Origin: Comamonas sp. 26
GTDB lineage: Bacteria > Pseudomonadota > Gammaproteobacteria > Burkholderiales > Burkholderiaceae_C
Length of the DNA: 64,000 bases
Assembly (NCBI RefSeq): GCF_002754475.1
Contig: NZ_PEFL01000001.1
Span: 1,674,001-1,738,000, forward strand
Direction of reading: 5' to 3'
Shown: piece by piece, positions 17,580 to 26,772 of the stretch
How the letters are laid out: each line of letters begins with the position of its first letter
Numbering within the stretch: position 1 is the stretch's first letter
Made by a program: the position numbers and the translations under genes
Notes under the pieces: model-generated
Seen by the model: only the letters and a program-made list of their open reading frames with translations
Told to the model about the DNA's origin: nothing
The model's database searches: none

Positions 17580-17616
17580 AACCCTCTTGGATCATTGATC
17601 TAAGAGGGTTTTTGTT
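17580..17616 (+). terminator. Terminator after tRNA-Val
   Basis: Stem ACCCTCTT with AAGAGGGT, extended inside by a GGATCA/GATCT arm, followed by a T-rich run. It ends dnaQ/tRNA transcription. Confidence 0.9.
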
Positions 17617-17902
17617 TTTTGCATTTCATGGCCCATCTCATTGATGCATGGTTGGCGGGTCACTTTGTGACTCGGTGCCAATTTTGCGCCAATGAACTCC
17701 TTAAACAGAGGAAAAGATCATGGGCGAGCGCTGTGAGTGCTGGGGTCAAGTCCAAACTGAGCAGCCGCGCTTTTGTTGAGGCCTCTCGCCGATATGTTCG
17801 TATCCCGTTGAATTTACTCAGCGATTCCAGCAACCTGAACCAGTGGAAGCTACTGGTGGCTCTCAGCTAGGAGCGGACTATTTACAAGAGATGCCAATCG
17901 CT
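17617..17902. other. Gene-free stretch between tRNA-Val and beta-lactamase gene
   Basis: I find no credible gene here. A short open frame around 17619-17870 has no recognisable domain, although its end (RRYVRIPLNLL) could be residue of a lost gene. No integrase fragment or repeat of the tRNA 3' end was found. Downstream of a tRNA and next to an accessory gene, it may be the scar of an insertion. Confidence 0.35.
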
Positions 17903-18703
17903 TTATGGCGCAGTAGATAGCGCGTTAATGGAGCGCAGAACGCCGCGTGTGATGCTCTGACGCTTGGCAAGGTCGTCGAGCCTGTTCGGAGTGTCGATGT
18001 TCAAGGCGAAGAAGACGGGGCCGCTGGGCCACTCGACCCAGCCAACCCACCAGCCGATTTTCCCGGTCCAGCCCGTTTTGGCACGGAGTATCCAGTCAGG
18101 GCCCGCTTCATTGACCATCACGTCCTTCACAAGCCTCTGGTGTTCAACCTGAAAAGGTAGTTGATTGCGGTAAAGCCGCTGCAGGAAAGCAATCTGCTCG
18201 AAGGATGAGATGGCGAGGTCGCCTTCAACCCAGAATGGCTTGTCGCCCGTGGCGACCGCATTGCCATATCCGATCTTGTGCATATAGGCGGTCTCACGTT
18301 CATCGCCGAGTTCCTTGGCGAAGCGTTCATATACCCAGACCGTGGAATTCCTCATCGCGGAGCGCAGATTTTGGTCCGCGTTCCACGCCGCAGCAGATCG
18401 CTTCACGCCATCCCACGGAATGAGCTGAAATTCGTCACGCAGCAGCCCTGCATCAAGCGCGAATAGACTGTGCGGAATCTTGAAGGTAGAGGCTGGCGAG
18501 TAACGTTGATGCGCACGAGATACGTTGTAGACGTGGGTCGTTTCAGATTTACCTCGGGCATCGAGAACGACGATGCTTCCTTGTGCATCGGCATCTGTAA
18601 AAAACCGAGACCATTCGGTCATTTCTTGAAACTGCGGACCAGCTATTGCTCCTTGAGCAAACCCTAGGGCCAGGGCGGATAGCACCAAACTTCGTCGATT
18701 CAT
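17903..18703 (-). CDS. bla: Class D (OXA-type) beta-lactamase
   Basis: A 266-residue periplasmic serine beta-lactamase. The signal peptide ends near AQGAIA (residue ~21). Class D motifs are complete: S72-T-F-K75 (carboxylated Lys), S120-T-V122, Y146-G-N148, K209-T-G211, and the following WTGKIGWWVGW stretch. This predicts hydrolysis of penicillins; the spectrum (oxacillin, carbapenem) cannot be read from sequence alone and I do not assign an allele. It lies alone between tRNA-Val and an Lrp-type gene, reading against both neighbours, with a poor ribosome site. It could be intrinsic or acquired; no integron or insertion sequence is visible next to it. Confidence 0.95.
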   Translation of the reverse strand: MNRRSLVLSALALGFAQGAIAGPQFQEMTEWSRFFTDADAQGSIVVLDARGKSETTHVYNVSRAHQRYSPASTFKIPHSLFALDAGLLRDEFQLIPWDGVKRSAAAWNADQNLRSAMRNSTVWVYERFAKELGDERETAYMHKIGYGNAVATGDKPFWVEGDLAISSFEQIAFLQRLYRNQLPFQVEHQRLVKDVMVNEAGPDWILRAKTGWTGKIGWWVGWVEWPSGPVFFALNIDTPNRLDDLAKRQSITRGVLRSINALSTAP

Positions 18704-19097
18704 GTGAGCAGTTTAAAGGTCAAGGGAGCTCGTTTTTTGGATGGCTGGCCTATGCACACTATGAAAAGCGGGCTTCGGACAGTGGCAAAAGCGTGGGCAT
18801 CACCGCTGGTGTGAAGCGAGTCAGGTCATTCGCAAGTAAGTCTCTGAAAAATCAACAGGCCGCGCCACTGTGCTTAAGTGGGGCGGCCTGTTGTGTATGC
18901 GGTTAGCAGATCAACCAACCGGGGGCTGATGGTAGACAGCGCGGTATGTTGAATGGGTTTGCTGCGTCGATCAACGTGCTTCCATGGGTTCCAGTTTGCA
19001 TGTTGCACTGCAGAAAAGGTTGCTTCAATTTCTGCAAATATGGCTTTGCTACAAAAAATTCTTCTGCTAAATACTGATTGGCAGTAAATTCAAGGTT
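18704..19097. other. Gene-free stretch before Lrp-type gene, with long hairpin
   Basis: No gene is supported. A 16-bp inverted repeat with one mismatch (18854-18869 and 18877-18892, AACAGGCCGC... and ...GCGGCCTGTT, loop GTGCTTA) is the only clear structure. It has no T run. The right part (18990-19090) is AT-rich and likely holds the promoter of the Lrp-type gene. Confidence 0.5.
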
Positions 19098-19553
19098 ATG
19101 GATACGTTGGATAAAAAGATTCTTGCTGAGCTGCAAGCCAACGCACGCGCCAGTTTGCAAGAAATTGGGGCGGCGGTGGGCCTGAGCGCATCACCTTGCT
19201 GGACACGCATTAAAAAGATGGAAGAGGCTGGCGTGATCGAGGGCTACACGGTGCGGTTGAACCCGCAGGCGCTGGGGCTGGCTGATTCGGTGCTGGTCAT
19301 GGTCACGCTCGACAGCCACTCCGACAACACGCTGGAGAAATTTGGCGAGGTGCTGGCCACCATTCCCGAAGTAGTGGAGGCGCACTTGGTCTCGGGTGAT
19401 TACGACTATCTGCTGCGCATTGTCGTTAAAGACACGCGAGACTACGAGCGCCTGCTGCGCGAGAAGCTCTACAAGATCAAAGGCATACGCCATAGCCAGT
19501 CCAGCTTTGTGCTGCGTACGCTGAAGCGTGCTGATCTGCCCTTGGGTGTCTGA
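19098..19553 (+). CDS. Lrp/AsnC family transcription regulator
   Basis: A 151-residue regulator of the feast/famine family, which binds amino acids or other small ligands and works as an octamer. The N-terminal helix-turn-helix is typical (LDKKILAELQANARASLQEI, then GLSASPCWTRIKKMEEAGVI). The C-terminal RAM ligand domain ends with the usual IKGIRHSQSSFVLRTLK. Length is normal. The nearest genes, on the opposite strand, encode a phosphonate-type transporter, so no target is implied. Confidence 0.93.
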   Translation: MDTLDKKILAELQANARASLQEIGAAVGLSASPCWTRIKKMEEAGVIEGYTVRLNPQALGLADSVLVMVTLDSHSDNTLEKFGEVLATIPEVVEAHLVSGDYDYLLRIVVKDTRDYERLLREKLYKIKGIRHSQSSFVLRTLKRADLPLGV

Positions 19554-19559
19554 CTGAAG

Positions 19560-19594
19560 TACTGAGCACACCCAAGGTGCTCAGAGTATTTTTC
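19560..19594 (+). terminator. Terminator after Lrp-type gene
   Basis: Stem CTGAGCAC with GTGCTCAG, loop ACCCAAG, followed by AGTATTTTTCG. It lies between two convergent genes. Confidence 0.75.
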
Positions 19595-19622
19595 GTAGTA
19601 TCAAGGCTCGTGCTGGTGCGTC

Positions 19623-21203
19623 TTAGCGCATGGCCCGGCGCAGTGCTGCGCTGCTCCAGTCCACGGCAATGCTCAATAAAAGCATAGCAATAATCACTGT
19701 GCTGGCTTGCGCGTAGTGGAATAAAGACAGCTCAAAGTACAGCAACTGACCTAGCCCTCCAGCACCCACAAAGCCCAGAATGGCGGCCATGCGGATATTC
19801 ATCTCCCAGCGGTATAGCGTGTAGGCCAGCAACTGCGGTGCCGCGCCGGGGAAAGTGCCGTAGCAAAACGCCAGCAAGCGGCTGCTGCCGGACAGGCGCA
19901 GCGCATGGGCGGGCGCTGCGGGGGCATTTTGCAGCGACTCTGCATATAGCCGTCCCAGCACGCCGGTGGTGTGCAGGGCGAGGGCCAGCGCACCGGCAAA
20001 CGGCCCCAGACCCACGGCCAGCGCGGTGATGGTGGCCCAGACCAGTTCAGGCACGGAGCGCAGCACGTTCAGCACCGCATTCCATGGCGCACGCCAGCGC
20101 GGCAGGGACAGCAGCAGGCCGGCCACGGCGGCCAGCAGCGTGCCGATGATGGAAATCGCTAGCGTCTCCCACACGCCTTTCAGCACTTTCAGCAGCCAGG
20201 GCTGGCTCAGGTCCGGCGGGAAGAAGCCGCGCACAAACTCGCCCATGCTGTTGGCGGCGTCTTGCGTGAACAAGGCCGGTAAATCCATATCCAGCAGGCG
20301 CAGACTGCTCAGCAGGCCTGCGAAAGCTGCTATCAAAAATGCTGAAGTGCGCCAGCCAAAGGGCAGGGCGCGGGCGGCAGGTGCCGTATCCAGCGCACGG
20401 CGCAGCCACCACGACAGCAGATCGGCAGCGGCTACCAGCACCATGAAGGCCAGCAGGATGCTGGCCGCCTCGCCGCCGTTGAGCATCTTCATGGCCTGGT
20501 CCATGAGCTGGCCCAGACCGCCTGCGCCCACAAAGCCCATGACCACCGAGGCGCGAATCGCGCATTCCCAGCGGTACACGGTGTAGGACGTTAATTCTTT
20601 GGCCGCCTGCGGCAGCAAGCCATAGAGCAGGGCTTGCAAGCGCCCTGTGCCGCTGGCACGCAGGGCGCGGGCAGGGGCGGGGTCGGTGGATTCCAGAATT
20701 TCGGCATAAACCTTGGCCAGCATGCCGCCATAGGTCAGTCCTAGCGCCAGCACGCCAGCAGCGGGGCCGAGGCCAAACACGCGCACAAAGACCAGCGCCC
20801 AGACCAGCTCCGGTATGCCCCGCAAGATGGTGAGCACGCCACGGGCAATGGGGTTGAGTGTGACCCGCTCACGCGCTGCGCCACTCGATAGATAGGACAT
20901 GGGCACGGCAATGACAAAGGCCAACACCATGCCTGCCGTGGCAATGGCCAGGGTCTCCAGCGTGGCCTGGCCCAGATAGCCGAGGAACTCGCTGCCTGTT
21001 TCGGGTGGCAGAAAGCCTGCGAGAAAGCCGCCAATCACCTTGAGATTGTTGGCGTCAAAAAAGGGTTCCAGCGAAAAGCCCGAGGTCTGCAGCATGGGCC
21101 ACAGCACGATCAGCGCGACGACCAGCCAAGTCAGGCGGCCACGTGCAGCGGGGTCGCGCATCGAAGTCTGTGCAACCCGAGTCGGCACAGCGCTTACCGG
21201 CAT
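19623..21203 (-). CDS. phnE: Phosphonate-type ABC transporter permease, two PhnE units fused
   Basis: A 526-residue protein, about twice the usual PhnE length of ~270. It contains two homologous halves (about 1-265 and 275-526). Each half carries the same block: [15 protein letters not shown], then YAE(I/S)L, an EAA-type cytoplasmic loop, YTxYRWExxIR and [11 protein letters not shown]. Each half has about six predicted membrane helices, so one chain could form the whole transmembrane channel. It overlaps the 3' end of phnC by 10 bases (ATGCCGGTAA), so the genes are coupled. Substrate may be phosphonate, phosphite or another oxyanion. Confidence 0.92.
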   Translation of the reverse strand: MPVSAVPTRVAQTSMRDPAARGRLTWLVVALIVLWPMLQTSGFSLEPFFDANNLKVIGGFLAGFLPPETGSEFLGYLGQATLETLAIATAGMVLAFVIAVPMSYLSSGAARERVTLNPIARGVLTILRGIPELVWALVFVRVFGLGPAAGVLALGLTYGGMLAKVYAEILESTDPAPARALRASGTGRLQALLYGLLPQAAKELTSYTVYRWECAIRASVVMGFVGAGGLGQLMDQAMKMLNGGEAASILLAFMVLVAAADLLSWWLRRALDTAPAARALPFGWRTSAFLIAAFAGLLSSLRLLDMDLPALFTQDAANSMGEFVRGFFPPDLSQPWLLKVLKGVWETLAISIIGTLLAAVAGLLLSLPRWRAPWNAVLNVLRSVPELVWATITALAVGLGPFAGALALALHTTGVLGRLYAESLQNAPAAPAHALRLSGSSRLLAFCYGTFPGAAPQLLAYTLYRWEMNIRMAAILGFVGAGGLGQLLYFELSLFHYAQASTVIIAMLLLSIAVDWSSAALRRAMR

Positions 21204-22036
21204 GCGATCACCTGAACGGGAGTAGCGGCGCCCGGTTCAATGCTGGGGGCCGCCGGCAGATTGTGCAGTGTGGGCAGGGCCACAGCACTGCCATCGGCAT
21301 TGGCGTACAGGGCTTGCAGCAGCGTGTCGGTGACCTGGGCGGCGGGCAGGTCAAAGGCCACACGCCCATCGCGTATGCCGACGATGCGAGCAAAGTGGCC
21401 CAGTGCCAGATCGACGGCGTGAAGGCTGGCCACCAGCGTGGCATTGCGAGCGGCGGCTTCTTGCACCAGCAGTTGCACGGTGGCCTGGGACAAGGCGGGG
21501 TCGAGGGCGGAGACCGGTTCGTCCGCCAGAATCAGCTCGGCCTGCTGGTAGAGCACGCGGGCAATGCCCACGCGCTGCAGCTGCCCGCCGGAGAGCTGGT
21601 CGCAGCGGGCAAAGAGTTTGTCTTCCAGCTGCACGCGGGCTAGCGCATCGCGTGCGCCGGGCAGGTCTTGCGGGTAGGCAAGCGATGCCAGCGCCTTCCA
21701 CAGCGGCCATTGCCCCAGCTTGCCTGCCAGCACGGCGGTCACCACGCGCTGGCGCATGGGGATGGGCGCGCTTTGGTGCACGGTGCCGATGCGGCTGCGC
21801 AGCGCTTTCAGGGCGCTGACCGATGAATGGGCGGACGCGACATGGCCCAGCACCTGCATGCGGCCTGCTGTGGGCAGGTGGCTGGTGCCAAGGGTGTTGA
21901 GCAGCGATGTTTTGCCCGCGCCCGAGGGGCCGATGAGCGCAATGCTTTCGCCCTGCGTGGCAGACAAATGAATATGGGACAGGGCAACAAAGCCGTTGCC
22001 GTGGGTCAGGCCCACGTCGTCCAGCATGAAGCTCAT
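21194..22036 (-). CDS. phnC: Phosphonate-type ABC transporter ATP-binding protein
   Basis: A 280-residue ABC ATPase. Walker A is GPSGAGKTS, the signature is [15 protein letters not shown], and Walker B is [13 protein letters not shown]. It follows phnD after 76 bp and overlaps phnE. The intervening gap carries a 12-bp hairpin that may reduce phnC-phnE expression relative to the binding protein. The ribosome site is weak, and the next in-frame Met (three codons on) is an alternative start. Confidence 0.92.
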   Translation of the reverse strand: MSFMLDDVGLTHGNGFVALSHIHLSATQGESIALIGPSGAGKTSLLNTLGTSHLPTAGRMQVLGHVASAHSSVSALKALRSRIGTVHQSAPIPMRQRVVTAVLAGKLGQWPLWKALASLAYPQDLPGARDALARVQLEDKLFARCDQLSGGQLQRVGIARVLYQQAELILADEPVSALDPALSQATVQLLVQEAAARNATLVASLHAVDLALGHFARIVGIRDGRVAFDLPAAQVTDTLLQALYANADGSAVALPTLHNLPAAPSIEPGAATPVQVIACR

Positions 22037-22050
22037 GAGACGAATACTCT

Positions 22051-22099
22051 AAAAATAGTAGCTGCCAGCGCTTTATTTATAAGCGCTGGCAGTCAAAAA
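22051..22099. repeat. Intergenic repeat family B, copy 2 (perfect hairpin)
   Basis: A compact copy: AAAAATAGTAGCTGCCAGCG... with a 12-bp stem (CTGCCAGCGCTT and AAGCGCTGGCAG) and loop TATTTAT, between phnD and phnC. It could act as an operon-internal attenuator or mRNA stabiliser. Confidence 0.7.
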
Positions 22100-22112
22100 G
22101 GCCTGAAGTTTT

Positions 22113-22997
22113 TTACTTCAGCAGACCTGCCGACTTGCCGGCGGCTTCAATACCGTCGTAGTTCTTGGACTCGGTCGCCACGAACTTGGATGCGCGCTGC
22201 AGGTCCATGATGGCCTTGTGCTCGGGCTTGGAAGGGTCCAGCGCCAGGAAGGCGTCTTTCAGCTTCTTGATGATGGCGGGGTCCAGATCACCGCGCACCG
22301 TCCAGTTGTAGTCAAAGTAGGTGGGGGTGGTGGCAAACACGCGGACCTTGCTGGTGTCGACCTTTTTGGACTCGACCAGCTTGTCCCACACGGAGGTGTT
22401 CAGCACGCCGGCATCGGCCTTGCCTGCGGCCACGAAGGCTACGGTCGCATCGTGCGCGCCGGAGTAGGCCACGGTCTTGAAGTCTTTTTCAGGGTTCAGG
22501 CCGTCTTGCTGCAGGAAGAAGCGGGGCATCAGGCTGCCCGAGGTGGAAGATGGTGCGCCAAAGGCGAAGGTCTTGCCCTTGAGGTCAGCTAAGGTCTTGA
22601 TGGCAGGGTCTGCCGTGATGAACTTGCTGGTGAAGACCGCATCTTCCGCACGCTGCACGATAGGGATGGCCGTGCCGTTGGTGCGGATCTTGGCCTGCAC
22701 ATAGGTGAAGCCGCCCAGCCATGCCAGATCCAGCTTCTTGGTGGCCAGAGATTCGACCACGGCGGCGTAGTCGGAGACGGGGGTGAACACCACCTTCATG
22801 CCGGTGGCTTGCGAGAGGTACTCGCCCAGGGGCTTGAACTTGCGCTGCAGCTCGGTGGGGGCTTCATCGGGGATGGCCGAGACGCGGAGCACGGCGGGGG
22901 TGTCGGCGTGGGCGCTGAAAGTTGCCAGAGAAGAAGCGGCCATAGCTGCCACGGCCAAGCCGCGCAGCGCCCTGCGGCGAGCGAAAGATTGCGTCAT
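22113..22997 (-). CDS. phnD: Phosphonate-type ABC transporter substrate-binding protein
   Basis: A 294-residue periplasmic binding protein starting at MTQSFARRRALRG; the open frame runs 33 codons further upstream, but that part is not signal-like. The signal peptide ends near TFSAHA and has an Arg-rich start that may be twin-arginine. The mature protein opens with RVSAIPDEAPTELQRKFKPL and contains DLAWLGGFTYVQ and GAPSSTSGSLMPR, typical of the PhnD/PtxB group. Proteins with this pattern have been given various substrates, including phosphonate, phosphite and selenate. No C-P lyase or phosphonatase gene is in the window, so the ligand is open. Confidence 0.9.
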   Translation of the reverse strand: MTQSFARRRALRGLAVAAMAASSLATFSAHADTPAVLRVSAIPDEAPTELQRKFKPLGEYLSQATGMKVVFTPVSDYAAVVESLATKKLDLAWLGGFTYVQAKIRTNGTAIPIVQRAEDAVFTSKFITADPAIKTLADLKGKTFAFGAPSSTSGSLMPRFFLQQDGLNPEKDFKTVAYSGAHDATVAFVAAGKADAGVLNTSVWDKLVESKKVDTSKVRVFATTPTYFDYNWTVRGDLDPAIIKKLKDAFLALDPSKPEHKAIMDLQRASKFVATESKNYDGIEAAGKSAGLLK

Positions 22998-23161
22998 TGA
23001 AGTGTTCCGTTCAAAAAGCCACCGCCGTCCGGTTACACGGCGGTTTAATAGGCCCAAGCCTTGCTTGTGGCGAATGAAAGACCATAGGCAGTACACCGAC
23101 TGCTGGGCTCATTGTTACGTATTTGCTAAAACCACGGTGCACTCTTTACTTAGATTGAATA

Positions 23162-23187
23162 GCAAAAAACCCCGTAAAGACGGGGCT
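23162..23187 (-). terminator. Terminator of MFS transporter gene
   Basis: On the minus strand GCCCCGT CTTT ACGGGG is followed by TTTTTTG, a standard Rho-independent terminator about 70 bp past the MFS stop. Confidence 0.88.
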
Positions 23188-23258
23188 TTGAGCGCAAGCA
23201 GCTACTCGGCTTAATGCTTTTTTGCTGAAGACTAAGTGAGTCGCCGCTGCAGCCGCCA

Positions 23259-24482
23259 TCAAGGCTGGCGCATCTCCCGCGCATAGTGCTTGGGGTTGAA
23301 CTGCGCCACCATCAGGCACACCAGGGCGGCAATGCCGGCGTGATAAAGCCAGCCCACCGTCCAGCTGCCGCTGAGCTGCTGCAGTTGCGCCACGATCCAT
23401 GGGGCAAGTGCCGCCAGAATAAAGCCGCCGCCCTGCATCAGCGCATTGAGAGCGCCTGCCTGGGTGGGAGATGGCAGATGGTCCAGCGCCACCAGCATGT
23501 AGAGCGAGAAGCAGCCGCCCAGACCAATGCCCAGAATCACAATGCTGAGCGTGGGGGCTGCCGTAGGCCACAACGCCATCAGCGTAAAGCCGACGGCTTG
23601 CAGCAGCAGGGCCACGATGATCCAGAGGCGGCGGTCTGCGCTGCGCGCCGCCAGCGCGGGCATGGTCAGGGCGGATGCGGCCTGAGCCACTGAAAGAATA
23701 GCCACCAGTGAGCCGCTTTGCGTAGCCGTCCAGCCATGGGTTTGATAAAAGGGTGCCAGCCACGCAACGGTGGAGGCATAGCCGCCATTCATCAGGCCAA
23801 AGCTCAGCACCAGCAGCCAGGTGCGGCGGCGACGCATAAGCCATGCGGTGTCGTTGGAGACGGGTTGGCTATGTTTTGCAGCCGTCGCAGGCAGGGGCAA
23901 GCCGATGCGGCCCAGCGCATAAAAGGCCAGCGGCAGGGCGATGACCACGGGAACGGCCCACATGGCCAGTGAGGCTTGCCAGCTCATGCCCCATTGAATG
24001 GCCAGCGGCGAGAGCTGCGCTCCAAAGGCACCGCCGCCCATCAGTGCTGCGGAGTACAGGCCCATCATGAAGGGCACGTTATGCGGCGACTGACGCTTGA
24101 TCAGACCCGGCAAAATGCTTTGCACCAATGCCACGCCCGCGCCACACAGGCCTGCTGTGGCAATCAGCACCATGCTGCTGGCGCCGGCGATACGTAGCGC
24201 GCAGCCCAGAGCAATCAGCACCAGCGCGCTGACGATGGCTTGGCGCGCCCCCAGCCGCTGCAGGGCCGTGGGCGCAAGCCAGCCGCCCAGCCCCATCAGC
24301 ACCATGGGCAGCAGCGTGAGCCAGGAGAAGGCACGCAAATCCATGCCTGTGGCGTTCTGTATGACTGGGCCCAGCGGGCCGGGAGCCGAGAGAAATGGAC
24401 GCAGATTGATGGTGATGAGCACCACCACGGTCAGCCACAGCAGTGGCGAGACGCGTTGAGGATATGAGGACGATGCAGTCAT
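23259..24482 (-). CDS. MFS transporter, CynX/NimT (cyanate-type) family
   Basis: A 407-residue 12-helix major facilitator. The start is the ATG at 24482 (MTASSSYPQRVSP), since the 49 codons upstream in frame are hydrophilic and unlike the family. The first helix reads LITINLRPFLSAPGPLGP, the hallmark of CynX/NimT proteins. Members carry cyanate, 2-nitroimidazole or other small solutes. The nearby deaminase gene reads in the same direction 156 bp upstream, which hints at a nitrogen compound, but this is weak inference. Confidence 0.9.
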   Translation of the reverse strand: MTASSSYPQRVSPLLWLTVVVLITINLRPFLSAPGPLGPVIQNATGMDLRAFSWLTLLPMVLMGLGGWLAPTALQRLGARQAIVSALVLIALGCALRIAGASSMVLIATAGLCGAGVALVQSILPGLIKRQSPHNVPFMMGLYSAALMGGGAFGAQLSPLAIQWGMSWQASLAMWAVPVVIALPLAFYALGRIGLPLPATAAKHSQPVSNDTAWLMRRRRTWLLVLSFGLMNGGYASTVAWLAPFYQTHGWTATQSGSLVAILSVAQAASALTMPALAARSADRRLWIIVALLLQAVGFTLMALWPTAAPTLSIVILGIGLGGCFSLYMLVALDHLPSPTQAGALNALMQGGGFILAALAPWIVAQLQQLSGSWTVGWLYHAGIAALVCLMVAQFNPKHYAREMRQP

Positions 24483-24638
24483 GAAAATTCCGGCCCGGCC
24501 GCTGCGCTTGTGAAGTGACAAGGCTGCGATCAAAGGGCTTGCTGGCTTGTTGTATTCGTTTGTATGCCGAGGCACTGCGTGCTTGTAGCCGCTGCGCAGT
24601 GCATCCATGTCTTGCCCGCTGCGGGGCATCAGCCTGTT

Positions 24639-25100
24639 TCAGGCGCAGGGCCAGGCGGCATCGCCGTACAGCTGCTCTGGGCTGATTCCTGTGTCAATAC
24701 GGATGATGGGCAAGGGCGGTGGTGTCAGCGACAGGCGCAGGCGCTGATAAGTGCCTTCGCTGGACACGCCGTAAGGCGCTGCATCGTTGTTGTCGAAGGC
24801 ATAAAACACCTGCTCGGCACCATTCATGACCAGCGCCGCCAAGCACATGGGGCAGGGGTGACCACTGGCGTAGATGGAGAGGCCTGCGAGGCTGGGATTG
24901 GCGCGCTTTTGCGTGCCCGCGCGAATGGCTTCCATCTCCGCATGGGTGCTGGGATCATTGCTGGCAACGATGTTGTTGACGCCCTGGGCAATGATCTGCC
25001 CGTCTTTGGCAAGGATGGCGCCGAAGGGACGGCCACCGTTCAAGCGATTTTCATGCGCCAGGTCAACGGCTTGACGCATGAGGTCTATGTGAGATGTCAT
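24639..25100 (-). CDS. Nucleoside/guanine deaminase, cytidine deaminase-like fold
   Basis: A 153-residue zinc deaminase. The zinc site is complete: HAEMEAI (His and catalytic Glu) and HPCPMCLAAL (two Cys). The motif set and length match the guanine deaminase/tRNA-adenosine deaminase superfamily, closest to small GuaD-type enzymes (FDNNDAAPYG region near the C-terminus). It would convert guanine or a related base to the keto form, freeing ammonia. It is followed in the same direction by the MFS gene, so a purine or heterocycle salvage pair is possible. Confidence 0.88.
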   Translation of the reverse strand: MTSHIDLMRQAVDLAHENRLNGGRPFGAILAKDGQIIAQGVNNIVASNDPSTHAEMEAIRAGTQKRANPSLAGLSIYASGHPCPMCLAALVMNGAEQVFYAFDNNDAAPYGVSSEGTYQRLRLSLTPPPLPIIRIDTGISPEQLYGDAAWPCA

Positions 25101-25310
25101 TGCAATGGAAAGAGAACTCCAAATGCCGCGAAGGAGTGCATTTGAATGTCATAGGGTAATTCGATCAGGTGTTCTTCAGAATACACCTGTGATGGGGTTT
25201 ACAAGCGCATGCCGGGCACAAAGCTCATTTGTGCTGAGCAGCACATTGGGTGCGTGTCTAGGGGTTCTTCGGTATTGGGCTGGAGTCCTCGGAAGGTACC
25301 GATGCGTTGC

Positions 25311-26762
25311 TCAAGTTGCTGCGGGGCGCGTGTGAAAGGCCACTGTAATGCGCAGCCCCGGCCGGCCTTCCTCGCTGGGCATTGGCTGGCCAGACTCCAG
25401 CGAAATGGTCGCCTGGCAGCTGCGCGCCACTTCCTGCACGATGGCGAGGCCAAGGCCCGTTCCTTGGGTATCGGTGGCAATGCGGTAAAAACGCTCGAAC
25501 ACTTGGTCCCGGCTTTGTGCAGGGATGCCAGGGCCATTGTCTTCCACAAACAAAGCCACGTTCGCCTCCGATGCCCGCAGCCCCAGCGTGACCCGGCCTT
25601 GGTCGGGCGTGTAGCGAATCGCGTTGTCCAGCAGATTGGCTATCAGTTCTGGCAGCAAATGGGTGGCTGCGGTAATGGTATAGGGCGCCGTACCAGCATC
25701 GCTGCTGTGTCGCGCCTCCCAGCCCAGGTCGATGGATTTATGCTCGGCCGCCGGGGCAAAATTTTCCAGCGCCTGCAGGCATAGGGACTGTAAATCTACG
25801 CTCACAGCTTGCTGCGAGGCGACTGCCTGTTCGGCCTGGGCCAGCAGCAGCAACTGGTGGGTGATATTGACCAACTGCTGGTTGCTGCGCTGCAGCCGTT
25901 GCCACAGGGCGGCTTGCTGCTGCGATGGCAACTGGCTGAGCTGCGCGGCATCGGGTGTTAGCGTGTTGGCCTGAATGGCCAGCGGTGTGCGCAGCTGGTG
26001 GGCCGCGTCCGAAATGAACTGGCGCTGGCGAGCCACCTGGGCGCGGATGGTACGGGCGAACTGATTGACGGTCTCGGCCAGCGGGCGCAGCTCTTGTTGC
26101 AGAGGGCGGGCGTCGAGGTGAAAGTCCAGGTCTTGCAGGGCTTGGGGCTGGTTTTGCCGCTGGGCCAACTGCTGAGTCATGGCCAGCAGGGGGCGCAGCT
26201 CCAGCGTCAGCGCCGTGGCGCTGACCAGTACGGCCAGGGCCAGTGCCCACAGCAAATACTCCAGCGTAGGCAGCCACAGGCTTTGCAGCATGGCGTCTCG
26301 GCTGTGCGTGGTTTTGCCGACGATGATGGTAATGGGGCGAGCGCCCGCCACATCAAACATGGCGCGGCGCGTGATGACGGCGCGGATAGCCTGCCCCTGC
26401 CAGCTGGCGTCATACCACTGGGCGGCATCGCTGCCCTCCAGGCTCAATGGCGTGGGTTGCGGGAAGTCCGGCTGGCCGGCCAGCAATTGGCCCTGGTCGT
26501 CGGTGACGCTCAGGTAGATTTGGTCGTGCTGGGGTGACATGAACAGCGACAGCGCAGAGGGCGGCACGCTGGCATGGATATCGCTGCCTTCCCAGATCAG
26601 GCGGTCTGCCAGGTTCTTGGCCGACGATAGCAGGTCATGGTCTTGCACATAGTCGGCCACCTCTTCGGCATGTTCATGGCTGAAATACGCGCACACGGCC
26701 ACCAGTGCGGCCAGGGGCAGCAGCAGCCACAGAGCAAGGCGGGCACGCAGACTGTTGAGCAT
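25311..26762 (-). CDS. Sensor histidine kinase, TctE-like
   Basis: A 483-residue membrane kinase. TM1 is about residues 8-27. A periplasmic sensor of the 2CSK_N type follows (about 28-165, with DRLIWEGSDIHASVPPSAL). TM2 is about 170-190. Then come a HAMP-like linker and the H box SDAAHQLRTPLAIQ. The N box is ELIANLLDNAIRYTP, and the G boxes are VEDNGPGIP and GTGLGLAIVQEV. It follows its response-regulator gene by 10 bp. The pair is divergent from an SsuABC-like transporter operon, so it may sense that transporter's substrate, as TctE senses tricarboxylates. Confidence 0.93.
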   Translation of the reverse strand: MLNSLRARLALWLLLPLAALVAVCAYFSHEHAEEVADYVQDHDLLSSAKNLADRLIWEGSDIHASVPPSALSLFMSPQHDQIYLSVTDDQGQLLAGQPDFPQPTPLSLEGSDAAQWYDASWQGQAIRAVITRRAMFDVAGARPITIIVGKTTHSRDAMLQSLWLPTLEYLLWALALAVLVSATALTLELRPLLAMTQQLAQRQNQPQALQDLDFHLDARPLQQELRPLAETVNQFARTIRAQVARQRQFISDAAHQLRTPLAIQANTLTPDAAQLSQLPSQQQAALWQRLQRSNQQLVNITHQLLLLAQAEQAVASQQAVSVDLQSLCLQALENFAPAAEHKSIDLGWEARHSSDAGTAPYTITAATHLLPELIANLLDNAIRYTPDQGRVTLGLRASEANVALFVEDNGPGIPAQSRDQVFERFYRIATDTQGTGLGLAIVQEVARSCQATISLESGQPMPSEEGRPGLRITVAFHTRPAAT

Positions 26763-26772
26763 GGGAGAAGAT

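Noticed and set aside
17573..17902. Integrase or attachment repeat next to tRNA-Val
   Set aside because: No integrase fragment could be read and no copy of the tRNA 3' end was found elsewhere in the window.
20319..20345. GCTATCAAAAATGC inside phnE as a family B repeat
   Set aside because: Only the end motif matches and it lies within well-conserved permease coding sequence, so it is coincidence.
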